From an uncultured Ignavibacteria bacterium (GTDB lineage: Bacteria; Bacteroidota; Ignavibacteria; Kapaibacteriales; Kapaibacteriaceae): a DNA stretch of 63,874 bases. How positions within the stretch are numbered: the stretch's first letter is position 1; each line of letters opens with the position of its first letter. Location: contig CALMZQ010000088.1 in the NCBI GenBank assembly GCA_937870915.1, positions 1 to 63,874 on the forward strand, written 5' to 3'. The translations under genes and the position numbers were made by a program. Positions 19,214 through 26,979 of the stretch are shown here, piece after piece. Below the pieces are notes generated by a model. That model was not told the DNA's origin and ran no database searches. It saw only the letters and a program-made list of their open reading frames with translations.

Positions 19214-19758
19214 CGTAGTTCGTCAATTATCGTGGACATTGATTGCTGGATCAGTTTTTTTGCTCTGAACACCCTCACCTTTGCAAGTGAGACCGTGATG
19301 TCTAGGGCCTTTGCGATGTCTTCATACGGTAAGTCTTCAAAGTATTTCAACTCCAAAGCCTCTCGAAACTCCTGAGGCAGACCACCGATCGCTTTGTGAA
19401 GAGCTTGTCGGAGTAAGAAGTCCTGACTTCGACTCTCATCCTCTTCGATCGGAAGGATGTCATCGGTAAGCTCCGTGGTATGTTTTCGTCCTCGCAGTGC
19501 CTTGAGGCAGAAGTTGCGAGCGATTGTGAACAACCACGCTGCGAATGATCCATCAGAGAAAGACGCCCGTTTGTCAAACACCGTCAATGAGATCGTTTGA
19601 AACATGTCTTGGGCATCGTCATGAGAACCAAGTGCCCGCAAACAGTAGGCGTAGACCCGCTTGTCATATCGCTTGAACAAAGTCCTGTAGGCCTGTTCAT
19701 CGTTGCCGTCGCGAACAAGCGCAAACAGCTCTTCGTCGGTTAGGAGGGTGTACGTCAT
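19210..19758 (-). CDS. ECF RNA polymerase sigma factor
   Basis: This is a 182-residue protein from the ATG giving MTYTLLTDEEL. Sigma region 2 is at about 25-90 (DDAQDMFQTISLTVFDK and FAAWLFTIARNFCL), and region 4 at about 120-175 (FREALELKYFEDLPYEDIAKAL, AKVRVFRAKKLIQ). Upstream in-frame codons exist but add an unlikely histidine/cysteine-rich leader. It is paired with the putative anti-sigma gene and faces an outer-membrane protein gene 122 bases away that could be a target. Confidence 0.92.
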   Translation of the reverse strand: MTYTLLTDEELFALVRDGNDEQAYRTLFKRYDKRVYAYCLRALGSHDDAQDMFQTISLTVFDKRASFSDGSFAAWLFTIARNFCLKALRGRKHTTELTDDILPIEEDESRSQDFLLRQALHKAIGGLPQEFREALELKYFEDLPYEDIAKALDITVSLAKVRVFRAKKLIQQSMSTIIDELR

Positions 19759-19879
19759 GTCCAATCGTTCACAGTGACAATGGGAAGAAACCCCGAGCCC
19801 CATATGCGTTACAGGTCTGATTCCATCGTATTTTTGCATGGGCTACGAGAAAATACGTACAAATCGCCGGAGAGGGATT

Positions 19880-20659
19880 ATGAGATCAATGGTTCTCGTG
19901 TTGATGTTTTTGGCCTTTGCCATAAACGCCGTTGCGATGGAGCATGCGGTACAAGTTGTTGACTCAACAGGTCAGAAGGACACTGTGGGGTTTGCAGCTG
20001 CAGAACCGGCAAAGGAGAAGTACGTTCTTCGTGTTGGTCCAACGATTGGAATCGTCTCGGGCGCTATTGTCTTGGAGAATGCAGACGGACGAAAGGTGAA
20101 CCCGGATGTATGGTTCATGCAGAACTATGGTGTGATGATCTTCGCCCCATTCACAAGTGGTTCCTCGATGGGCGCCCGGCTTGACATTGGCATCACGTCG
20201 GTGGGTACACGAACACGTCCATATGAGTTCTATGACAGTGAGACTGATTGGAAGGGGTACGTCATTGAACGCTACAGCCATTTCACGATCGCACCTCAGG
20301 TGAGCTTGTTCGGTGTGATGATGGGCGCAGGATTCAATTTTCCCATGAAGGGAGAAATCTGGCACCCTCAACGTTCAGATAACAAGTACGTTGTAGATAA
20401 GAACACCATGAAGATGGCGATTGATGTTCGTTTTGGTGGAGCGATCAATGTCTGGAACTCTAGTCTTGGCATACTAACCATAGATCTCCTTGCCAAATAC
20501 TACGTTACCGGACTCTACGAGGATGGCACGTATACGAACGGATTCCCCGTGACGAATTTGGGCGTACCGAAGGCGTCTACCAAGACCTCCGACCTGATCA
20601 ACCTCACGCCGGTCTCTATCCAGCTAGGCCTGAGCTATCAATTCAAGCTCGGTCTTTGA
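19880..20659 (+). CDS. Predicted outer-membrane beta-barrel protein
   Basis: This is a 259-residue protein from the ATG at 19880, preceded by AGAGGG. The signal peptide covers about 1-19 (ending VAM). The mature protein has alternating beta-strand patterns and a C-terminal strand (IQLGLSYQFKLGL) as in porin-like barrels. It is transcribed away from the ECF sigma gene and followed by a lipoprotein gene 27 bases later. No specific family is recognised. Confidence 0.65.
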   Translation: MRSMVLVLMFLAFAINAVAMEHAVQVVDSTGQKDTVGFAAAEPAKEKYVLRVGPTIGIVSGAIVLENADGRKVNPDVWFMQNYGVMIFAPFTSGSSMGARLDIGITSVGTRTRPYEFYDSETDWKGYVIERYSHFTIAPQVSLFGVMMGAGFNFPMKGEIWHPQRSDNKYVVDKNTMKMAIDVRFGGAINVWNSSLGILTIDLLAKYYVTGLYEDGTYTNGFPVTNLGVPKASTKTSDLINLTPVSIQLGLSYQFKLGL

Positions 20660-20686
20660 TATACACCAACAAATAAGGCAACAACT

Positions 20687-21346
20687 ATGAAGATGATGAC
20701 CATACTTTCGATGTGCGTATTTGCTCTCTTCGTTACATCATGCGAAGAAGGACCGAGCGGACCACATCCGTCGCTTGAACTCAAGACCATCTACGACGAG
20801 CCACCTCGTACAGGAATTCAGGTAGAAGTGAGTGGCAGAATGATCGTTCACGGGCCTGTGGTGACGATGACATCAACGGCATTGCCGAAGGATTCAATCT
20901 TCAGTAGTGAGATTCATTTGAGCACCTCCAGCATCAACATTAATTCCACGCCGACACTTCGCCTCGTTTTTAAGACGCTTCCAACTGCTCCTGGTTCGTT
21001 TGCATTCACAGCGGCCACGGCTGTTGTCGGGAATGGTAACTATGTTCCATCTAGCGATCAAGGCGCATTTGTTAGCACTGCCGGAAATCTCTATGGCCCG
21101 GTCAGTGGCACCATTACGATCACGGAAGTCCGCAAAGACGGTGAGGATATCATCGGCTACAGTGGATATGTAAACGGCACGCTCAAGGCCGTGTTCCCAC
21201 GCGGATTCACAACGTCAACAGCCCAACCGTATCCACCCGGCTTCAGCGTTGCAAATCCTACGCTTGTTGGTGAAACACTCACGTTGCATAGCGCGGTCTT
21301 CACAACACGCAGCCCTTCGCGTGTGCGCCCAACACGTCCACAGTAA
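20687..21346 (+). CDS. Predicted lipoprotein
   Basis: This 219-residue protein has a lipoprotein signal with the lipobox VTSC at residues 16-19. The acidic EEGPSGPH after the cysteine fits surface export in Bacteroidota-type lipoproteins. The rest is beta-rich with no recognised domain. It follows the outer-membrane protein gene and may be its partner. Confidence 0.65.
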   Translation: MKMMTILSMCVFALFVTSCEEGPSGPHPSLELKTIYDEPPRTGIQVEVSGRMIVHGPVVTMTSTALPKDSIFSSEIHLSTSSININSTPTLRLVFKTLPTAPGSFAFTAATAVVGNGNYVPSSDQGAFVSTAGNLYGPVSGTITITEVRKDGEDIIGYSGYVNGTLKAVFPRGFTTSTAQPYPPGFSVANPTLVGETLTLHSAVFTTRSPSRVRPTRPQ

Positions 21347-21355
21347 CACATCCGC

Positions 21356-22489
21356 ATGAGAAGCTTTTGGGAACATGAATCGTGGCTGACGTATGACGTA
21401 GTTATCATCGGCGGCGGTATCATCGGAGTTAACACAGCAATTGAATGTGCAACGCGCCACCCTGAGTGGCGCGTTCTGCTTTTAGAGCGCAACCTGCTGC
21501 CTACAGGTGCATCAACGCGCAATGCTGGCTTTGCCTGTATGGGCTCGTTAAGCGAGATCGCGTCTGACATCGACCTCATGGGCAGCGATGCCGCGCGCAA
21601 CCTCGTGCAGCAACGTCTTGATGGACTCACACTCCTACGAGAACGGTGCTCTGGTTATGATGTTGGGTATACCGAGGATGGTGGCTCGGAGATCTTCCTC
21701 GAAGATCATCCGTCGCTTTCTCGTCTTGAGGAAGTGAATGATCTGCTTGCTCCAATCTTTGGTTGTGCTGCGTTCACACAGCGTAATGACCTAATAGCAG
21801 CCTATGGTCTGTCACCTTCGGTGACTACACTGATGTTTACACCCTTCGAAGGCACACTCCATTCCGGCAAACTGATCGCTGCCTTGTGGGATTTGGCCTC
21901 TCGTGTCGGCGTGCACATTCGAACAGGCGCAGAGGTTGTGACCATGCGGGAAACACATACGTCTGTAGAGCTTAACGTCCGAACCGCATATCAGGACATC
22001 TTGGTCACTGCCGGTCAGACAGTTGTTGCCACCAACGCAATGATTCCGAGTCTCGTTCCCGCTACAACGCTACCTGAGATCCTCCCCGGAAGAGGTCAGG
22101 TAGTCATCACGAAGCCCCTTACCAACCTAAAACTCAAGGGATCCTTCCATGCCGATGAGGGCTATTACTACTTCCGATCGGTTGGAAACAGGGTGTTGTT
22201 AGGGGGCGGGCGGAACCTGGACTTTGAAGGGGAACGCACTACTTCACACCAGACAACGGAGCATATTCAGTTGGTGTTGGAGAACATGCTTCGCTCTGTG
22301 ATCCTGCCAAACCATCCGGAACTGGAGATCGAGCACCGCTGGGCGGGCACGATGGCGTTTACGGCAACAAAACAACCGTATGTTGGGAACGTCTCACCAC
22401 GTTGCGTTGTGGCATTCGGGTGCAATGGAATGGGTGTGGCGATTTCGTCGAATGTGGCCGTGCAATGTGCTAATGTGCTAATGTGCTAG
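21356..22489 (+). CDS. FAD-dependent oxidoreductase (DAO family)
   Basis: This 377-residue protein has the dinucleotide-binding motif VVIIGGGIIGVNTAIE at about 15-30, the conserved STRNAGFAC segment near 50-58, and the C-terminal HRWAGTMAFTATKQPYVG and FGCNGMGVA motifs of D-amino acid or glycine oxidase-like enzymes. The substrate is unknown. The last codons, encoding CANVLMC, and the TAG stop are made of TGTGCTAA repeat units, so the array has altered the C-terminus. Confidence 0.88.
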   Translation: MRSFWEHESWLTYDVVIIGGGIIGVNTAIECATRHPEWRVLLLERNLLPTGASTRNAGFACMGSLSEIASDIDLMGSDAARNLVQQRLDGLTLLRERCSGYDVGYTEDGGSEIFLEDHPSLSRLEEVNDLLAPIFGCAAFTQRNDLIAAYGLSPSVTTLMFTPFEGTLHSGKLIAALWDLASRVGVHIRTGAEVVTMRETHTSVELNVRTAYQDILVTAGQTVVATNAMIPSLVPATTLPEILPGRGQVVITKPLTNLKLKGSFHADEGYYYFRSVGNRVLLGGGRNLDFEGERTTSHQTTEHIQLVLENMLRSVILPNHPELEIEHRWAGTMAFTATKQPYVGNVSPRCVVAFGCNGMGVAISSNVAVQCANVLMC

Positions 22490-22513
22490 TGTGCTAATGT
22501 GTTAATGTGCTAA
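22466..22513 (+). repeat. Tandem array, unit TGTGCTAA (8 bp, 6 units) spanning a stop codon
   Basis: There are six perfectly phased 8-base units with one A-to-G and one C-to-T change. The first two and a half encode the C-terminal residues of the oxidoreductase; its stop is the TAG created by the A-to-G change in unit 3 (22487-22489). Confidence 0.92.
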
Positions 22514-22525
22514 TAAGAGTGTGAA

Positions 22526-23635
22526 ATGGCAAAAGCAAAGAGAGACATAGTTGACGGACCTATCGAGCTCAAGGGGCATCCCCTTGGTGAGCTTGAAAAG
22601 ATGTTCGTTGATGCGGGCGAGCGCAAGTATCGTGCGCAACAGGTCTACGATGGGATCTACATCCAGCGGCTTGACAGTGTGCAGGAGATGGCGCTATTGC
22701 CGCAGGCGTTGCGTGAGAAACTCGGAACTGAGTATCGTACGCAGAGTGTGAAGCTGCAGACCGTGCAAGAGTCTGCTGATGGAACAAAGAAGTTTCTCTT
22801 TGAACTCTGGGATGGGAGAGCAGTTGAAAGTGTTCTCATTCCAAGTGAGATGGTACCGGATGGTGAGCACCCTCGCAGACTTACGCTTTGCGTTTCAACG
22901 CAGGTAGGCTGCAACCTCGGCTGTGTATTCTGTGCAACGGCGTCTCTAAAGCTCGCGCGTAATCTCACGTCGGGTGAGATCGTTGATCAGTTTCTCCAGG
23001 CGCAAAAATTCTCTACCAAGCCCATCACGAACATTGTGTTCATGGGTATGGGTGAGCCGATGAACAACTACGACGAAGTGATGCGTGCCACGCAGATCTT
23101 TACGGACCAACGAACAAAGATGGTAGCACCACGTCGCGTAACCATCTCTACTGCAGGTGTTGTGCCTGGGATCATCCGTATGGCCGACGAAGGTCAGATT
23201 ATCAAGCTTGCCGTGTCCTTGCACGCAACGGTGCAGGATGTACGTGCAGAACTCATGCCTATCGCAAAGAAACATCAACTGCCGGAACTGATCGAGGCAC
23301 TTGAGTACTACTATCGAAAGACACGCAAGTCTGTGACCTATGAGTACATTCTCTTCAATGGGATCAATGACAGCCTTGCAGATGTAAAGAGACTTGGTAA
23401 ACTTGCTCGCCGTATGCCAACGCGCGTGAATTTGATCCCCTTCCATGAGATCGACTTCGCATTGCCGGAAGGGTTTGATATGTCGCTCAAGCCTTCTACA
23501 CCAGAACAATTTCAATGGTTTGCCGATAGTCTACGTGCAGAAGATGTCCAAGTGAATGTGCGTTCGTCAGCCGGACTCGACATCGACGCAGCATGCGGTC
23601 AGCTCGCATTCTCGCAAGAAGGGGCGGGCCAATGA
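22526..23635 (+). CDS. rlmN: Dual-specificity 23S rRNA/tRNA A2 methyltransferase RlmN
   Basis: This radical SAM enzyme methylates C2 of A2503 in 23S rRNA and A37 in some tRNAs. The 369-residue protein has the 4Fe-4S binding C129-x3-C133-x2-C136, the GEP motif MGMGEPMNNYD, the SLHAT motif and a C-terminal SSAGLDIDAACGQL with the methyl-carrying cysteine. The stop overlaps the next start (ATGA). Confidence 0.97.
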   Translation: MAKAKRDIVDGPIELKGHPLGELEKMFVDAGERKYRAQQVYDGIYIQRLDSVQEMALLPQALREKLGTEYRTQSVKLQTVQESADGTKKFLFELWDGRAVESVLIPSEMVPDGEHPRRLTLCVSTQVGCNLGCVFCATASLKLARNLTSGEIVDQFLQAQKFSTKPITNIVFMGMGEPMNNYDEVMRATQIFTDQRTKMVAPRRVTISTAGVVPGIIRMADEGQIIKLAVSLHATVQDVRAELMPIAKKHQLPELIEALEYYYRKTRKSVTYEYILFNGINDSLADVKRLGKLARRMPTRVNLIPFHEIDFALPEGFDMSLKPSTPEQFQWFADSLRAEDVQVNVRSSAGLDIDAACGQLAFSQEGAGQ

Positions 23636-24579
23636 GCCCCCTACTCAAACTCATACTCGGTTGTATCGTGCTAGTATGCACACTTGTTGGTGCACCACCA
23701 CTCATGGCACAGCAGGGTATGTCAGACGATGCACTAGAGCAGTATGAGTTTGATACTGAGTTAGACTACTACGTGCGTCTTGTGAACGGCGATGTGGTTT
23801 CGGGTCCAGTAAGCGAAACAGCATCTGATTCCGTTGGCGCCTATATCCGCATCAAGACTCCGTTTGGTAGAGCAAAGATCTATGCGGCAGAAATCTCGTG
23901 GATCGGACTGCTCGAAGAATCGTATCGAGCGCGCAACAGAGGTTTGATCCTACCAACAGCCGAGGCTATCAAGAGCGACCACTATCTCGCGCTCGTAGAA
24001 GGTGTGATGCCAACACTAGGCGTAGGTATTGCAGACTTCATGAGCATCACCGGCGGTCGAACAGTTGTACCCGGCATTGGCTGGCAGAACCAATTCAGCA
24101 CCGTGAACATCAAGGGCACTGTGTATGAGGGTAAGAACGGATTAGTGGAAGGGGGCAAGCAGATCTATGCCCTTGGCGTAAACGGCTCGTGGATCAACGA
24201 TGTGAACTTCATGGGTCACATCTACGGCGTTGCCACATTCACCGGCAAACGCACGCGCATCAGCACAATGATTCATGCCAAAGTAGCCGGCAAGGAATCC
24301 TACGTTGTGAGTGGCGGCACTCTTTTTGATCCCTTTACGTTCCCCTATGCCAACGGTACCATCGGCGTTGCCTTTATGATGGACGTGCGATTCCCTGAGA
24401 TGCATGACCTGCATTTCTTGGGCGAGTTGTGGAACGCAGATCTCACACGGCCGTCTCAAAGCGCGTTATTCCTTGGACTCCGCCAGTGCAACACTGCTGT
24501 AACGTTCGACTTCGGCCTTACGCTCCTGCCCGGTCCAAACGTAGCACCGGCGTTTGCTGTGTCGTGGACACCGTGGTGA
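23632..24579 (+). CDS. Secreted or outer-membrane hypothetical protein
   Basis: This 315-residue protein starts at the ATG overlapping the rlmN stop. The signal peptide covers 1-27 (ending LMAQ). The mature part begins with an SM-like small beta region (YYVRLVNGDVVSGPV, PFGRAKIYAAEISWI) and continues with barrel-like strands ending FAVSWTPW. A homologous pattern occurs in uncharacterised proteins of this phylum; the function is unknown. The TGA stop lies at the edge of a GAACAGC array. Confidence 0.65.
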   Translation: MSPLLKLILGCIVLVCTLVGAPPLMAQQGMSDDALEQYEFDTELDYYVRLVNGDVVSGPVSETASDSVGAYIRIKTPFGRAKIYAAEISWIGLLEESYRARNRGLILPTAEAIKSDHYLALVEGVMPTLGVGIADFMSITGGRTVVPGIGWQNQFSTVNIKGTVYEGKNGLVEGGKQIYALGVNGSWINDVNFMGHIYGVATFTGKRTRISTMIHAKVAGKESYVVSGGTLFDPFTFPYANGTIGVAFMMDVRFPEMHDLHFLGELWNADLTRPSQSALFLGLRQCNTAVTFDFGLTLLPGPNVAPAFAVSWTPW

Positions 24580-24605
24580 ACAGCGAACAGAGAACAGCGA
24601 ACAGC
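24578..24605 (+). repeat. Stop-anchored tandem array, unit GAACAGN (7 bp, 4 units)
   Basis: There are four 7-base units (GAACAGC, GAACAGA, GAACAGC twice) followed by a decayed unit GAATGAT. The first unit overlaps the TGA stop at 24577-24579. It belongs to the same unit family as 1-27 and 25478-25568. Confidence 0.85.
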
Positions 24606-24642
24606 GAATGATGTTGAAGCCCACGACGAGGTTGTCGGACAT

Positions 24643-25410
24643 TTAAAGCGATGGCGGAGCGATCGTTATCGGAATCTCCTTGCCGGCTTTATCGAAGATG
24701 TGAACGCCAACGAGGCCATATTTATGGTTGGTAACCCAGATGATCTTTGAGAGCAGTGGGTCGTTCTCTTGAACTTGTTCGGTTTTGAAGACCTTGAGTC
24801 TCCAGAAGATAACTTCGTAGTCATCATCTGTTGAGTGATACACAACCTTGCGTGTGATTTTCACGCCATCGGAGCGTGTGAATGACCAGCTGTCTCCCAC
24901 GTTCATGTTGTATTTGATGATCGTGAAAGGCTTGGACTCATCGCCCTTGGACGCTACAAAGTCTTGGATGCCTTCTGAGGATACGCGGAACTTGGGTTCT
25001 GCATGAATGATCATGCGGTCTTTGTTGGTGGTATCCAGGGTAGCCCCATACTGAGCTAGGTAGGTATCGATTAGGGACTTTTTGGCATCTACCGGTAAAA
25101 TGGTAGTCCCTAGGAGCGTGTCGAGTCGTAGGGTGAATGCTGTGTCAAAGGTCACATTAAAATCCACCACCACTACGCCGTTATTCCTCGACTTGATGAT
25201 GATACTATCTCGAGGCGTCATTTCATCCGGCAACCAGTCTCCCAATTCCGGATATGCGGAGTGGCGTGCACCGGGCTCTGTGTCCTCGAGTTCTGTATTG
25301 CCCCCTACCGGATCATTAGGATCTGCGGGGTCTGACTCTGTCAGCCCACATGAGCCGATCAATACGGACGCGGCAAGTGATACGAAAGCGGTAGTGAGAA
25401 TGCGTTTCAT
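24643..25410 (-). CDS. Predicted lipoprotein
   Basis: This is a 255-residue protein from the ATG giving MKRILTTAF. The lipobox IGSC is at about 17-20, followed by an acidic/Asp-Pro-rich linker (SDPADPNDPVGG). The body is beta-rich (DSWSFTRSDGVKITRKVVYHSTDDDYEVIFWRLKVF, read in part) without a recognised domain. A start seven codons further up is possible but would precede a less typical signal peptide. Confidence 0.65.
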   Translation of the reverse strand: MKRILTTAFVSLAASVLIGSCGLTESDPADPNDPVGGNTELEDTEPGARHSAYPELGDWLPDEMTPRDSIIIKSRNNGVVVVDFNVTFDTAFTLRLDTLLGTTILPVDAKKSLIDTYLAQYGATLDTTNKDRMIIHAEPKFRVSSEGIQDFVASKGDESKPFTIIKYNMNVGDSWSFTRSDGVKITRKVVYHSTDDDYEVIFWRLKVFKTEQVQENDPLLSKIIWVTNHKYGLVGVHIFDKAGKEIPITIAPPSL

Positions 25411-25463
25411 GGGGGGTCTCCTAGTTGACAATGGGAAACTAGGAGATTGGGAGGGGGGATACC

Positions 25464-25490
25464 ATGACGAAAGTCATGAATAGCGAATAG
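25464..25490 (+). other. 8-codon open frame ending in a repeat unit
   Basis: A G-rich possible ribosome site (GGGAGGGGGG) precedes ATG and seven more codons (MTKVMNSE); the TAG stop belongs to the second unit of the array at 25478. It may be a remnant of a deleted gene whose stop seeded the array, or chance. Confidence 0.25.
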
Positions 25491-25568
25491 CGAATAGCGA
25501 ATAGAGAATAGAGAATAGAGAATAGCGAATAGAGAACAGCGAACAGCGAACAGTGAATAGAGAAGAGC
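25478..25568 (+). repeat. Long tandem array, unit GAAYAGN (7 bp, 13 units)
   Basis: There are thirteen 7-base units: mostly GAATAGC/GAATAGA, then three GAACAGN, one GAATAGA and one GAAGAGC. It lies between a lipoprotein gene and a small membrane protein gene, and is the longest member of the family also present at 1-27 and 24578-24605. Confidence 0.92.
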
Positions 25569-25603
25569 GAAACTCTTTGAGGGGGAGAAACGTTAGGGCG
25601 CAC

Positions 25604-25837
25604 ATGAATACTACATTTGCCCGAATACTTTACGGCGGATTCCTGCTGTTCACAGTGTACCACGTTTTTGTAGCGCATGATTTGATGACGGCTGCATCGA
25701 ATCTGGGTATCGCGCTGATCTTTGATCCGTTTGATCAGAAGGTTCGTTGGAATGACCGCCCGGTATGGCAGCGCGGTTGGCTCATCGTACACCTGATCGT
25801 TATGTTCAGCCTCTTCGGTTATGCAATGGTAGTCTAG
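25604..25837 (+). CDS. Small membrane protein
   Basis: This is a 77-residue protein from the ATG at 25604; an upstream in-frame ATG at 25553 would run through repeat sequence and is unlikely. It has two hydrophobic segments (about 6-28 and 55-75) separated by a charged loop (FDPFDQKVRWNDRPVWQRG). No family is recognised. Its TAG stop starts an AGTTACTC array. Confidence 0.6.
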   Translation: MNTTFARILYGGFLLFTVYHVFVAHDLMTAASNLGIALIFDPFDQKVRWNDRPVWQRGWLIVHLIVMFSLFGYAMVV

Positions 25838-25890
25838 TTACTCAGTTACTCAGTTACTAGTTACTCAGTTACTCAGTTACATAGTTACTC
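25836..25890 (+). repeat. Stop-anchored tandem array, unit AGTTACTC (8 bp, 7 units)
   Basis: There are seven units, one shortened to 7 bases and one altered to AGTTACAT. The first contains the last two bases of the TAG stop of the small membrane protein. Its complement (GAGTAACT) is nearly the unit at 14417. Confidence 0.85.
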
Positions 25891-25950
25891 GAACTCCGTA
25901 TCTCTGTATCTCCGTAACTCCGTATCTCCGTATCTCTGTATCTCCGTAAC
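25891..25950 (-). repeat. Tandem array, unit TCCGTATC/TCCGTAAC (8 bp)
   Basis: There are seven or so 8-base units. On the minus strand they begin at the TAG stop of the CoA-binding protein gene (25950-25952), so two different stop-anchored arrays from convergent genes meet back to back. Confidence 0.85.
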
Positions 25951-26375
25951 TAAACACGTACGTATTGCTGAATGACATAGATACACGTATCCTCGATATA
26001 CGTGATGCCTGCTGCGGCACATTTGACAGCGCCATGTTTGCTTGTGATTCCTTGTTGAAGCCAGATGCACGAAACGTCTCCTTGTTGTGTTTTGCGCGTG
26101 ATGGCTTGATCAATAATGGCATCTGTGTCTTCAGAAGGACGGAAAACATTAACGATATCAATAGTAAAGGGGACATCCAGTAGAGTGTCCACCACGGGAA
26201 CGGTGGCTACTGCAGGTGTGGCGTGGGGGTTAACACCGATGATGTTGTACCCGGCACTAGCCATGAACAGCGGTATATCGTGAGCAGACTTGCCGGGATT
26301 GCGAGAAAGACCTACAACAGCAATATTCTTGGCTGCTTTGAGAGTTTCCACTGCGAGAGTGAGTTCTGCATTCAT
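25950..26375 (-). CDS. CoA-binding protein (YccU-like)
   Basis: This 141-residue single Rossmann domain of the CoA_binding_2 family has AVVGLSRNPGKSAHDIPLFM at about 18-38, YNIIGVNP, the FRPSED motif and SCIWLQQGI with a late conserved cysteine (EDTCIYV). The family binds CoA or a related nucleotide; its role is not established. It lies 5 bases after a GNAT acetyltransferase gene, which suggests an operon. Confidence 0.88.
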   Translation of the reverse strand: MNAELTLAVETLKAAKNIAVVGLSRNPGKSAHDIPLFMASAGYNIIGVNPHATPAVATVPVVDTLLDVPFTIDIVNVFRPSEDTDAIIDQAITRKTQQGDVSCIWLQQGITSKHGAVKCAAAGITYIEDTCIYVIQQYVRV

Positions 26376-26380
26376 AGGAG

Positions 26381-26911
26381 TTAGAGCGTGCGCATCATCA
26401 CAACGCTCTCATAATTTGTGAACGGTCGCCAATCACAGGTTCCAACAACTGCATACCCCCATCGCTTGTACATCGCAATGAGATGTTCTGCTGCGTTGGC
26501 TGTGTCTAGCGCAACACGTGTTGCACCTTGCTGCATTGCATAATCCAGCGCATGGTTGTGCAATGCCTTACCAATGCCCTTGCCCGCATGTTCCGGGATT
26601 ACAGCGAATTGATTGATGATCCATGTGGCTGGATCTCGATACTGCTCAACTTTGGATTCCGGTTCGGGCGGACGGATCGTAACCGTGCCAACGATTTCAC
26701 CCTCGAGTATGGCAAGAAACCCAGCCCCCTTGTTGAGTCGTTCAAGCGTGTCAGCGGGTGACTGATGTGTTCCCCAGAAGCGAAGTCCGTTTATCGCCAG
26801 TACAGCATAGCCCTTGTGGATGACCTCTGTGATACGTTCTAGGTCATCTTCACGGTGAAAGGGGCGAATGGTAACACGTGGTGTCACGAAGGTAGAACCT
26901 ACGAAGATCAT
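26381..26911 (-). CDS. GNAT-family N-acetyltransferase
   Basis: This is a 176-residue protein from the ATG giving MIFVGSTF; an extension of 26 codons upstream is possible but overlaps the ion channel promoter. It has the GNAT core: VGTVTIRPPE, INQFAVIPEHAGKGIGKALHNHALDYA (the acetyl-CoA R/Q-x-x-G-x-G/A loop as EHAGKGIG) and LYKRWGYAVV-like AMYKRWGY. The substrate is unknown. Confidence 0.88.
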   Translation of the reverse strand: MIFVGSTFVTPRVTIRPFHREDDLERITEVIHKGYAVLAINGLRFWGTHQSPADTLERLNKGAGFLAILEGEIVGTVTIRPPEPESKVEQYRDPATWIINQFAVIPEHAGKGIGKALHNHALDYAMQQGATRVALDTANAAEHLIAMYKRWGYAVVGTCDWRPFTNYESVVMMRTL

Positions 26912-26979
26912 CCCGTCAATTCTATCCTTTGTTTTAAGGTATTTTTCGGTTGAACACTCTATCACGAGGGGGGATGCGA

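Noticed and set aside
25478-25568. CRISPR array
   Set aside because: Units are 7 bases with no spacers and no cas genes nearby; this is a simple tandem repeat.
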